Source of the DNA: Micrococcales bacterium
GTDB taxonomy: Bacteria; Actinomycetota; Actinomycetes; Actinomycetales; Cellulomonadaceae
DNA length: 5,138 nucleotides
Assembly: GCA_009783975.1 (NCBI GenBank)
Contig: WRCL01000176.1
Location: 1-5,138 of the forward strand
Direction: 5' to 3'
Shown piece after piece: positions 1 through 5,041 of this stretch; the stretch's first letter is position 1, and each line of letters opens with the position of its first letter. The notes under the pieces are model-generated. The model did not search any database. It was not told the origin of the DNA and saw only the letters and a program-made list of their open reading frames with translations. A program made the translations under genes and the position numbers.

Positions 1-1181
1 ACTCGGCTGAGTCTGTCATCGACCGCGTCGACGAGATCATCGACCTTGACGGGGCGATCGTCACCCCCGGGTTCGTCGACACCCATATCGACCTGCTCGC
101 CACAGGCCTGGCGATGTCCCACAGCCCCGACGAACCCCTGGACGACCAGGTGCGTGCGTCGGCGTGCCGCCGTGCGCTGCGCCACGCCGCCGCCCACGGC
201 ATCGTCGCGGTCCACGACATGGCCCACCCCAGCCATGACACCCTCGAGCGTCTGCACGCCTCGATGGAGGCGACCGAGGACCCCACCTCAGGGTTCCCGC
301 AGGTCATCGGGTACTGGGGCGGGTTGTGCGACGACGAGGCCGCTGAGGCCGCTGTGGAGCAGGTGCCCAGGCTCGCCGGGTTGTGGGCTGCCGTCGACGG
401 GTCGTTCGCCGACCACACAGCCTGGTTGCACGACCCGTACCCCGCGGCCGACGGCCACGGCCTGCTCACCGCGGCCCAGGTGTGCGCCCACGTCGTCGCC
501 GCGACCCGCGCCGGGGTCCAGGCGAGCGTGTGGGCAGCCGGCGACGCCGCGCTGGACGAGGTGCTCGACGGGATGTTCCAGGCCGCGCAGATCCTCGGCA
601 CCGCTGCGGTGGCCGGGGCCCGGCACCGCGTGGAGCACCTTGGCCTCGCCGGCACCGACGCCCTGGCGCAGATGGCCAAGCTTGCGATGACCGCCAGCGT
701 CCAACCGTCGTGCGAAGCAGCCTGGGGCGAGGTCGCGCGTGCCCATCTCGGCGACCAGGTGGCCAGCCTGTTCCCGGTGGCCGACCTCGCCCGCGCCGGG
801 ATCCCCACCGGTTTTGGCTCCGCCTCGCCGCTGGCCCCGCTCGACCCGTGGATCGGGGTCCGCGCAGGGCTGTTCCACCACGACCCAGACCAGCGTGTCT
901 CGGCACGGTCGGCGTTCCGCTCGGCGACCCGCGGTGGGTGGCGCCTGTCAGGCGGGGACTGGACGGGCGCTGGTGAGCTGCGTGTGGGGGCTCCGGCGCA
1001 CCTGGCGGTGTGGCGCGCCGACGACCTGGTCGTCCAGAGCCCCGACGGCGCTGTGAACGCGTGGAGCACGGATGCTAGAGCCGGGACGCCGATGCTGCCA
1101 TCGCTGGCACCTGGTGCGACACCACCAGTGTGCCTGCGGACCGTCCGATCAGGGATAACCCTCTACGACACCTTCGAGTAG
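1..1181 (+). CDS. YtcJ-like amidohydrolase family 3 protein, 5'-truncated by the window, metal site degenerate
   Basis: The frame is open from the left edge (first full codon at base 3) to TAG at 1179-1181, giving 392 visible residues; the N-terminal beta segment lies outside. Family landmarks appear in order: VTPGFVD (about base 60-80), a VDGS segment (393-404), AAGDAALDEVLDG (534-572), RHRVEHL (621-641), TASVQPS (693-713), PLAPLDPW before a TRGGWR stretch (about 828-944), and a C-terminal GAPAHLAVW segment typical of the small beta domain. Members are normally metal-dependent hydrolases of amides or related bonds, and substrates are mostly unknown. Most expected ligands are changed here: the second His of the HxH motif is Asp (90-92), the lysine position before DGS is Trp (384-386), the His before the GDA motif is Trp (531-533), and the Asp of GSDSP is Ala (822-824). 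Only the first His (84-86) and the His of VEHL (636-638) remain. The long clean frame argues against a recent pseudogene. It is probably not a functional hydrolase of the usual type; its role is unknown. Confidence 0.85.
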   Translation, partial: SAESVIDRVDEIIDLDGAIVTPGFVDTHIDLLATGLAMSHSPDEPLDDQVRASACRRALRHAAAHGIVAVHDMAHPSHDTLERLHASMEATEDPTSGFPQVIGYWGGLCDDEAAEAAVEQVPRLAGLWAAVDGSFADHTAWLHDPYPAADGHGLLTAAQVCAHVVAATRAGVQASVWAAGDAALDEVLDGMFQAAQILGTAAVAGARHRVEHLGLAGTDALAQMAKLAMTASVQPSCEAAWGEVARAHLGDQVASLFPVADLARAGIPTGFGSASPLAPLDPWIGVRAGLFHHDPDQRVSARSAFRSATRGGWRLSGGDWTGAGELRVGAPAHLAVWRADDLVVQSPDGAVNAWSTDARAGTPMLPSLAPGATPPVCLRTVRSGITLYDTFE

Positions 1182-1261
1182 CAGCACGACACGCGAGAAA
1201 CACGCCGGGGAAATCGCACACTCGCGCCCTGCCTGCTGTCCTGTGACCAGGCGACGGACCC

Positions 1262-1323
1262 GCGACCAGGATCTTCACACACTTGCGTCGTCGGTGGGCG
1301 TGAGTAGGTTTCTTCCTGGTCGC
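1262..1323. repeat. Perfect 10-bp inverted repeat with 42-base spacer
   Basis: GCGACCAGGA at 1262-1271 is the exact reverse complement of TCCTGGTCGC at 1314-1323. The spacer is relatively AT-rich for this window and contains the promoter-like pair TTGCGT-N16-TAGGTT. It could be a two-site operator or a chance long-range stem; no T-run follows, so it does not look like a terminator. Confidence 0.45.
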
Positions 1324-1364
1324 ACTGGTGGCCGGGGGAGCCCGCGGCGGCGATCCCGTGTCGG

Positions 1365-1376
1365 CCGACCGGTCGG
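1365..1376. repeat. 12-bp perfect palindrome
   Basis: CCGACCGGTCGG reads the same on both strands. The embedded GACCGG/CCGGTC hexamer recurs nearby at 1383-1388 and 1448-1453. In sequence of this GC content short palindromes of G and C are common, so a regulatory role is only a possibility. Confidence 0.3.
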
Positions 1377-1409
1377 AGCCCTGACCGGCCCCGCGTGCTC
1401 ATCAGAGAA

Positions 1410-1429
1410 CGCCTGAACGACCTCAGGCG
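1410..1429. promoter_or_regulatory. Candidate operator: inverted repeat CGCCTGA-N6-TCAGGCG
   Basis: Two perfect 7-bp arms separated by six bases form a 20-bp dyad, the size expected for a dimeric helix-turn-helix regulator site. It sits 52-71 bases upstream of the GTG at 1481, a reasonable place for a regulator of lnt-ppm. There is no T-run, which makes a terminator of the upstream gene less likely. The regulator, if any, is unknown. Confidence 0.35.
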
Positions 1430-1442
1430 GTACGAAGGGTGC

Positions 1443-1460
1443 GCGGGCCGGTCGGCCCGC
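1443..1460. repeat. GC-rich hairpin GCGGGCC-GGTC-GGCCCGC overlapping the putative -35 region
   Basis: Perfect 7-bp arms (1443-1449 and 1454-1460) surround a GGTC loop. It lies just before the -10-like TACCCT at 1469, where a -35 element would be (about 1446-1451). It also falls between the upstream in-frame GTG at 1439 and the GTG chosen at 1481, so a transcript starting further upstream would place a strong stem there. Confidence 0.45.
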
Positions 1461-1468
1461 CGATGCCG

Positions 1469-1480
1469 TACCCTGCACAG
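1469..1480 (+). promoter_or_regulatory. Putative -10 box for leaderless transcription of lnt-ppm
   Basis: TACCCT (1469-1474) matches the actinobacterial TANNNT -10 consensus and is followed by six bases and then GTG at 1481. In leaderless actinobacterial genes the transcript begins at the start codon at about this distance. No Shine-Dalgarno sequence precedes GTG 1481 or ATG 1463, which agrees with this reading. No good -35 match is seen. Confidence 0.5.
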
Positions 1481-3883
1481 GTGCTGACCAGCCTCCCGTC
1501 CCGGCGTTTGTCACGTGTCGCCGGTTGGGCCGCCCGGTGGTCGTTGTCGCGACGGTGGTCGCTGGTCCTGGCCGTCGTCGGTGGGGTGGCCACGACGGCC
1601 GCGTTCCCTGACGTGGGCCTGTGGCCTGGTGCGATGGTGGGGGTGGGCCTGTTCTACCTGGCCGTGCGCCGCGACAGCGCCCGGTGGAACGCCCTGGTCG
1701 GGCTGGTGTGGGGCCTGGCGTTCAACCTTCCGCTGCTGTGGTGGGTCACCCCACCGGTCGGTCCGCTGCCCTGGGTCGCGCTCAGCATGGTCATGGCCGG
1801 GTTCGGCGCAGCGGCTGGTGTGCTGTGGACCTGGTGGCGTCGCTGGGGCCCGTCGCGCGGCAGCGAAAACGTGCGCCGCTGGGTCGACCCTGCGCTGTTC
1901 GCGACGTTGTGGGTGGCCGTCGAACAGGTGCAGTCGGCCTGGCCGTTCGCAGGGTTCCCGTGGGGCCGTCTGGCGTTCTCCCAGACTGGTTCACCGTTGC
2001 TGCCCCTGGCACAGCTTGGTGGTGCCCCGCTCGTCACTGGTGCCGTCGTGCTCGTCGGGGCGGTGCTCGTCGAGGCTGGCCTGGCGCTGCGCAGCCGCGC
2101 ACCACGGCCCGCGGCCGCCGGGGCTGTGGCTGCCGCAGTGGTCGTCGTCGGTGGGCTCGTCGTGCCGCTGGGCACCGGAGCGCAAGACGGCACGTTGCGC
2201 GTCGGGGTCGTCCAGGGCAACGTCCCAGGTCAGGGTCTGGACGCTTTTGGCCAGCGCTGGCAGGTGCTCAACAACCACCTCGACGGCACGATGGCGCTGG
2301 CCGACCAGGTCGGGCCAGGCGAGCTGGACCTTGTGCTGTGGCCAGAGAACGGCACAGACGTCGACCCGCAGACCGACGAGACTGCTGCCGCGCTCATCGA
2401 CGACGCTGCCCGCGCCGTCGACGCCCCCATGCTCGTCGGGACGATGCAGTACACGACGTCCGGCCGGTTCAACACCACCGTGGTCTGGCAGCCCGGGGTC
2501 GGGGTGGTCGACCAGTACTCCAAACAGCACCCGGCACCGTTCGGGGAGTACATCCCGCTGCGCTGGCTCGTGCGGCCGTTCTCCTCGGCGGTGGACCTGG
2601 TCTCCCAAGACATGTCCGCCGGGACCGAGCCCGGTGTCGTCCAGGTCGCCAGCGCGCGGCTGGACCGTGATGTCACCATCGCCGTCGTCATCTGTTTCGA
2701 GGTCGCCTACGACGACCTCGTCGCGCAGGCCGTCGCCCACGGGGGCCAGGTGCTCGTCGTGCAGACGAACAACGCGAACTTCGGGTGGACCGCCGAGTCG
2801 ACCCAACAGCTGGCGATGACCCGGTTCCGGGCGGTCGAGCACGGCCGCGCCGCTGTGCAGGTCTCCACCGTGGGTGTCAGCGCCGTCATCGCCCCTGACG
2901 GGACGGTCACCGAGCGCACCAGCTTGTTCACCGCCGACCAGATCGTCGCGACGTTGCCGCTGCGCACCTCGACCACTGTGGCCACACGGCTGGGCCCGTG
3001 GCCAGGGCGCGCCGCGACAGGCGCCACCCTCGCTGCGGCCCTCGTCGTCGCCGCCTGCGTGTGGCGCCGTGCGGCCCGTCGCCGGACGAAGCCAGCCCCA
3101 GCGACGACCGCCGGTCCCGTCGACTCGGCCAGGCGCGTCCTGGTCGTCATCCCGACCTACGACGAGGCCCTGACCGTCGCCGCGGCGCTCGAGGGCCTGG
3201 CCGAGCACGTGCCTGCCGCCGACGTGCTCGTCGTCGACGACGGGTCGCCAGACGGCACTGCCGACCTTGTCGAACAGATCGCCGCCGAGGCACCTGCTGG
3301 TCGGCAGGTGAGTGTGCTGCGCCGCACCGGCAAGCTCGGCCTGGGCACGGCGTACCTCGCTGGTTTCGCCTGGGCGTTGGACCGCGGGTACGACGTGGTC
3401 GTGGAGATGGACGCCGACGGGTCGCACCGTGCGCAGGACCTGCCGGCGCTGCTGGCCGCTGACGCAGACCTCGTCATCGGGTCACGGTGGGTCCGCGGCG
3501 GCCAGGTCGTCAGCTGGCCCCGACGCCGGCAGGTGCTGTCCCGCGGCGCGAACTGGTACACCCGGGTGCTGCTCGGCGTGAAGGTCAAGGACGCCACCGC
3601 CGGGTTCCGCGCGTATTCGGCCGACCTGCTGCGCCGCCTGGCGCTGGACGAGGTCACGTCGCACGGATACGCCTTCCAGGTCGACATGACCTGGCGCGCC
3701 CACCAGGCCGGCGCCCAGATCGCCGAGGTGCCCGTCGTGTTCGTCGAACGCACCGCCGGCGCGTCGAAGATGAGCGGTGCGATCGTCGTCGAGGCGATGG
3801 CCCTCGTCGCCCGCTGGGGTGCAGCCCACCGGGCCCGCCAGCTCGCAGGCGTGCTCAGACGCAAGGGCCCAGCAGGGGACTAG
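1481..3883 (+). CDS. lnt-ppm: Fused apolipoprotein N-acyltransferase (Lnt) / polyprenyl-phosphate mannose synthase (Ppm)
   Basis: This 800-residue bifunctional membrane protein resembles M. tuberculosis Ppm1 in architecture. Residues about 26-235 hold roughly seven hydrophobic segments. Residues about 239-500 form a nitrilase-type domain with the Lnt triad: Glu289 in WPENG, Lys348 in YSKQHPAPFGEYIP and Cys405 in VICFEVAYDD, followed by TNNANFGW. One more membrane segment lies near 513-529, then a basic linker. From about 551 a cytoplasmic GT2 domain begins: IPTYDE, VVDDGSPDGTAD, GLGTAYLAGF, MDADGSH (acidic pair Asp644/Asp646), GSRWVRGG, ATAGFRAY, GYAFQVDMTW and GASKMSG, all expected of Dpm1/Ppm enzymes. 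Lnt N-acylates diacylglyceryl lipoproteins; Ppm transfers mannose from GDP-mannose to polyprenyl phosphate, feeding lipoglycan and protein mannosylation. GTG 1481 was chosen because TACCCT lies six bases before it; in-frame GTG 1439 and ATG 1463 would add 14 or 6 residues but have no properly spaced ribosome binding site. No stop or frameshift separates the domains. It converges on rbpA. Confidence 0.95.
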   Translation: MLTSLPSRRLSRVAGWAARWSLSRRWSLVLAVVGGVATTAAFPDVGLWPGAMVGVGLFYLAVRRDSARWNALVGLVWGLAFNLPLLWWVTPPVGPLPWVALSMVMAGFGAAAGVLWTWWRRWGPSRGSENVRRWVDPALFATLWVAVEQVQSAWPFAGFPWGRLAFSQTGSPLLPLAQLGGAPLVTGAVVLVGAVLVEAGLALRSRAPRPAAAGAVAAAVVVVGGLVVPLGTGAQDGTLRVGVVQGNVPGQGLDAFGQRWQVLNNHLDGTMALADQVGPGELDLVLWPENGTDVDPQTDETAAALIDDAARAVDAPMLVGTMQYTTSGRFNTTVVWQPGVGVVDQYSKQHPAPFGEYIPLRWLVRPFSSAVDLVSQDMSAGTEPGVVQVASARLDRDVTIAVVICFEVAYDDLVAQAVAHGGQVLVVQTNNANFGWTAESTQQLAMTRFRAVEHGRAAVQVSTVGVSAVIAPDGTVTERTSLFTADQIVATLPLRTSTTVATRLGPWPGRAATGATLAAALVVAACVWRRAARRRTKPAPATTAGPVDSARRVLVVIPTYDEALTVAAALEGLAEHVPAADVLVVDDGSPDGTADLVEQIAAEAPAGRQVSVLRRTGKLGLGTAYLAGFAWALDRGYDVVVEMDADGSHRAQDLPALLAADADLVIGSRWVRGGQVVSWPRRRQVLSRGANWYTRVLLGVKVKDATAGFRAYSADLLRRLALDEVTSHGYAFQVDMTWRAHQAGAQIAEVPVVFVERTAGASKMSGAIVVEAMALVARWGAAHRARQLAGVLRRKGPAGD

Positions 3884-4010
3884 GCCGTGTTGCGAAAGTC
3901 CGTGCGCAAGCGAGGCGCGTCCGGGGCGTGCGCTCGCACAGGAGGACGACGGTCGCAGCAGCGCTGCGGGGCGAGGATCGACAGGGGAGCAGCGTTGGGG
4001 TGCAGCGGGG
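3884..4010. other. Gap between convergent genes, no clear terminator
   Basis: The gap is GC-rich. It contains a GCAGCGCTGC palindrome (3958-3967), a possible 6-bp stem between CGCTGC (3962-3967) and GCAGCG (3989-3994), a further GCAGCG at 4002-4007, and GTGCG-CT-CGCAC (3928-3939). No stem has a T-run on either strand, so neither lnt-ppm nor rbpA has a visible intrinsic terminator. Confidence 0.4.
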
Positions 4011-4355
4011 CTAGGCGCTGCGGCGCAGCTTGCCCGAGCGCAGCAGGTCCAGACGTTCGTCGAGCAGCTCTTCGAGCTCGCCGACGGTCCGACGCTCGAG
4101 CAGCATGTCCCAGTGCGTCCGTGCTGGTCGCCCGCTCTTTTCCTCAGGGGCGTCGGCGTCGCGCAGCAGCGCCAGGGTGCCGCAGCGGCACTCCCACGTC
4201 ACTGGTGGGTCAGCCTCGACAGAGAACGGCAGGACGACGGTGTGCCCGTTCTCGCAGTCGTAGTGGGCCTGTGAGCGTGGCGCGAAGTCGACCCCGTCGT
4301 CGGTCTCCAGGCTGTTGGAGCCAATACGCATCCCGCGCAACGACCGGTTCGCCAT
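4011..4355 (-). CDS. rbpA: RNA polymerase-binding protein RbpA
   Basis: The 114-residue product matches RbpA along its whole length; known family members are about 110-125 residues. RbpA binds RNA polymerase and principal-type sigma factors and stabilises the open promoter complex. Visible parts are the N-terminal tail (RSLRGMRIG, about 4-12), the core domain with a zinc-knuckle arrangement (Cys34, His38, Cys56, Cys58), a basic linker around residues 73-79 (KSGRPAR), and the C-terminal sigma-interacting helices beginning RTHWDMLLERR (79-89). Streptomyces RbpA has the second pair as CxxC, whereas this one has CxC (WECRCG). ATG at 4355-4353 is preceded by GGAGG (4366-4362) with six bases of spacing, which fixes the start. 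A SigR/SigH-type promoter match lies just upstream. The gene converges on lnt-ppm, as Rv2050 does on Rv2051c in M. tuberculosis. Confidence 0.96.
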   Translation of the reverse strand: MANRSLRGMRIGSNSLETDDGVDFAPRSQAHYDCENGHTVVLPFSVEADPPVTWECRCGTLALLRDADAPEEKSGRPARTHWDMLLERRTVGELEELLDERLDLLRSGKLRRSA

Positions 4356-4361
4356 TCGCAG

Positions 4362-4366
4362 CCTCC
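4362..4366 (-). promoter_or_regulatory. Ribosome binding site of rbpA
   Basis: On the minus strand GGAGG lies six bases before the ATG at 4355, a near-ideal Shine-Dalgarno match and spacing. Confidence 0.85.
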
Positions 4367-4390
4367 AGGTGTTCGAGTCCTCAGGTACTC

Positions 4391-4416
4391 AACGGCGGAC
4401 CGCCATCGACTGTTCC
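4391..4416 (-). promoter_or_regulatory. SigR/SigH-type promoter upstream of rbpA (GGAAC-N18-GTT)
   Basis: Reading the minus strand, GGAAC (4416-4412) is followed after exactly 18 bases by GTT (4393-4391). This fits the thiol-stress sigma factor consensus of actinobacteria (GGAA(T/C)-N18-19-GTT). Transcription would start near 4384, giving a leader of about 29 bases that carries the GGAGG site. S. coelicolor rbpA is a known SigR target, which makes the match more credible. The spacer contains the dyad GGCGG-T-CCGCC (4404-4394). Confidence 0.6.
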
Positions 4417-4437
4417 ATCGTCACGTGAAGGTTCGGT

Positions 4438-4761
4438 GTGCGCTGCGGACCCTCCAGCGACCCGCGACCGCACCACCTGTCACCCAGACGGTCGAGCTGC
4501 GGCAGGGACGCACGCATCGGGGAACCTGAAGGAGGCGGGACCCTGCGGGACGAGGACGAGCTGCGTGCCGTCTTCGCGGGCCGACCGGCGCTCGGCCGCA
4601 CCCACGCCACCGGTCATGGCCCCTCAGCCCGCCGCCAGGTCCGGCTTCCCGAGAGCACGAATGCTGCGCTCGATGCCTACGTAGCCCACAACAACACGAC
4701 TCCCAGCGCCGTCATCCGCGACGCTCTGACCGAGTACCTCGCCACGCACAAGGCGGGATGA
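4438..4761 (+). CDS. Small ribbon-helix-helix protein, antitoxin-like, start uncertain
   Basis: The C-terminal part has the ribbon-helix-helix pattern: a basic strand RRQVRLPE, a first helix TNAALDAYVAHN, a turn and a second helix PSAVIRDALTEYLATH. Such proteins are usually DNA-binding dimers that repress their own operon, often as antitoxins. The coordinates use the only canonical start, GTG 4438, which has GAAGG six bases upstream and gives 107 residues. However, the first 35 residues (rich in Pro, Arg, Ser) look non-coding, and the protein-like part begins at LRDEDELRAVFAGRPALG. That point is CTG 4543, seven bases after a perfect AAGGAGG (4529-4535), and would give 72 residues. CTG could be a true rare start or a damaged ATG. 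The TGA at 4759-4761 overlaps an ATG (4758) as ATGA, the usual coupling to a toxin gene, but no recognisable toxin follows. Target and partner are unknown. Confidence 0.65.
   Translation: MRCGPSSDPRPHHLSPRRSSCGRDARIGEPEGGGTLRDEDELRAVFAGRPALGRTHATGHGPSARRQVRLPESTNAALDAYVAHNNTTPSAVIRDALTEYLATHKAG
4529..4535 (+). promoter_or_regulatory. Strong internal Shine-Dalgarno AAGGAGG before a CTG codon
   Basis: AAGGAGG ends seven bases before the in-frame CTG at 4543-4545, where protein-like sequence of the ribbon-helix-helix gene begins. It is the best ribosome binding site on the plus strand here, and it argues that translation starts, or once started, at this codon. Confidence 0.5.
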
Positions 4762-5041
4762 TCCGCGACACGTATCTGCCGAAGTCCCCACCAAACGACC
4801 CAGCACTGGAACCCAGCCACGGCGTCCCGGACGCGCCATCACGTGGCGCAGATCGCCCGCGAATTCGATACTTCGAAGGTGAGATCGACAGTTTAGCTGT
4901 CGACCTCACGGCCAAACTGTCGACCTCACCGCCAAACTGTCGAACTCGCGCTGGTGCGCTGATGCTCAGCGTTGTCGCAGGACGGATGGTTCGACCAGAC
5001 ACGCACGGGCCAGCACAGCGTGGTCATCGTCCGGTGGCTGG
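4762..5041. other. Region without a recognisable gene; remnant of an antitoxin partner possible
   Basis: An ATG at 4758, overlapping the antitoxin-like stop, opens a 117-codon frame to 5111. Its first part (MIRDTYLPKSPPNDPALEPS) could be the start of a translationally coupled partner. From about 4871 the frame runs through a tandem repeat array, and its end is antisense to a hydrophobic minus-strand frame, so the full frame is unlikely to be one real protein. The region is less GC-rich than the rest of the window and includes a perfect 6-bp hairpin CGCTGA-TGC-TCAGCG (4957-4971) without a T-run. Confidence 0.4.
4879..4948. repeat. 20-bp-phased repeat array with one inverted copy, possible mobile-element end
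   Basis: CTGTCGA occurs at 4897, 4917 and 4937, exactly 20 bases apart, and in reverse (TCGACAG) at 4885-4891. Two full 20-bp units (4897-4916 and 4917-4936) differ at one base; a third is partial and diverges after about 4943. The inverted copy forms a near-perfect hairpin with the first unit: arms 4879-4891 and 4897-4909, 12 of 13 pairs, loop TTTAG. The longer motif AAACTGTCGA is present at 4914 and 4934 and inverted at 4885-4894. The 20-base phasing puts all direct copies on one DNA face, as in protein-binding iterons. Repeated motifs of this kind also occur at IS21-family ends. No transposase gene is in the window. Confidence 0.7.

Larger units (their letters stand above)
1182..1480. other. 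Intergenic region rich in inverted repeats, no convincing gene
   Basis: This gap between the amidohydrolase and lnt-ppm holds no reading frame with recognisable protein character. What can be seen is a series of dyads: a 10-bp inverted repeat (1262-1271 with 1314-1323), a 12-bp palindrome CCGACCGGTCGG (1365-1376), a 7-bp inverted repeat with a 6-base loop (1410-1429), and a GC-rich 7-bp hairpin (1443-1460). None is followed by a T-run, so no intrinsic terminator can be called for the upstream gene. A weak promoter-like pair, TTGCGT (1283-1288) and TAGGTT (1305-1310) with 16-base spacing, lies inside the first repeat's loop. A minus-strand frame across 1275-1514 has no recognisable domain and overlaps the start of lnt. 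Confidence 0.6.

Noticed and set aside
1275..1514. 79-codon minus-strand frame in the gap before lnt
   Set aside because: It has no recognisable domain or good ribosome binding site and overlaps the lnt start; its most protein-like part overlaps the inverted repeat at 1410-1429.
1991..3427. 478-codon minus-strand frame inside lnt-ppm
   Set aside because: It lies opposite a gene with intact motifs of two enzyme families; its length reflects high GC with few stop codons in that frame.
3928..3967. Hairpins between the convergent genes as a bidirectional terminator
   Set aside because: Stems are only 5-6 bp and no T-run follows on either strand.
4365..4385. T-arm-like string (GTTCGAGTCC) suggesting a tRNA 3' end
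   Set aside because: The preceding 60-70 bases are the rbpA leader and coding start; no acceptor, D or anticodon arm can be paired.
3887..4684. 265-codon plus-strand frame covering the rbpA locus
   Set aside because: It is antisense to the unmistakable rbpA gene, is rich in Arg/Ala/Ser as expected of a shadow frame, and has no domain.
4879..4948. CRISPR array
   Set aside because: Units are 20 bp and directly adjacent with no variable spacers, and one copy is inverted.
4957..4971. CGCTGA-TGC-TCAGCG hairpin as a terminator
   Set aside because: The stem is short, only two T residues follow on the plus strand, and none on the minus strand; noted only as part of the gene-free region.
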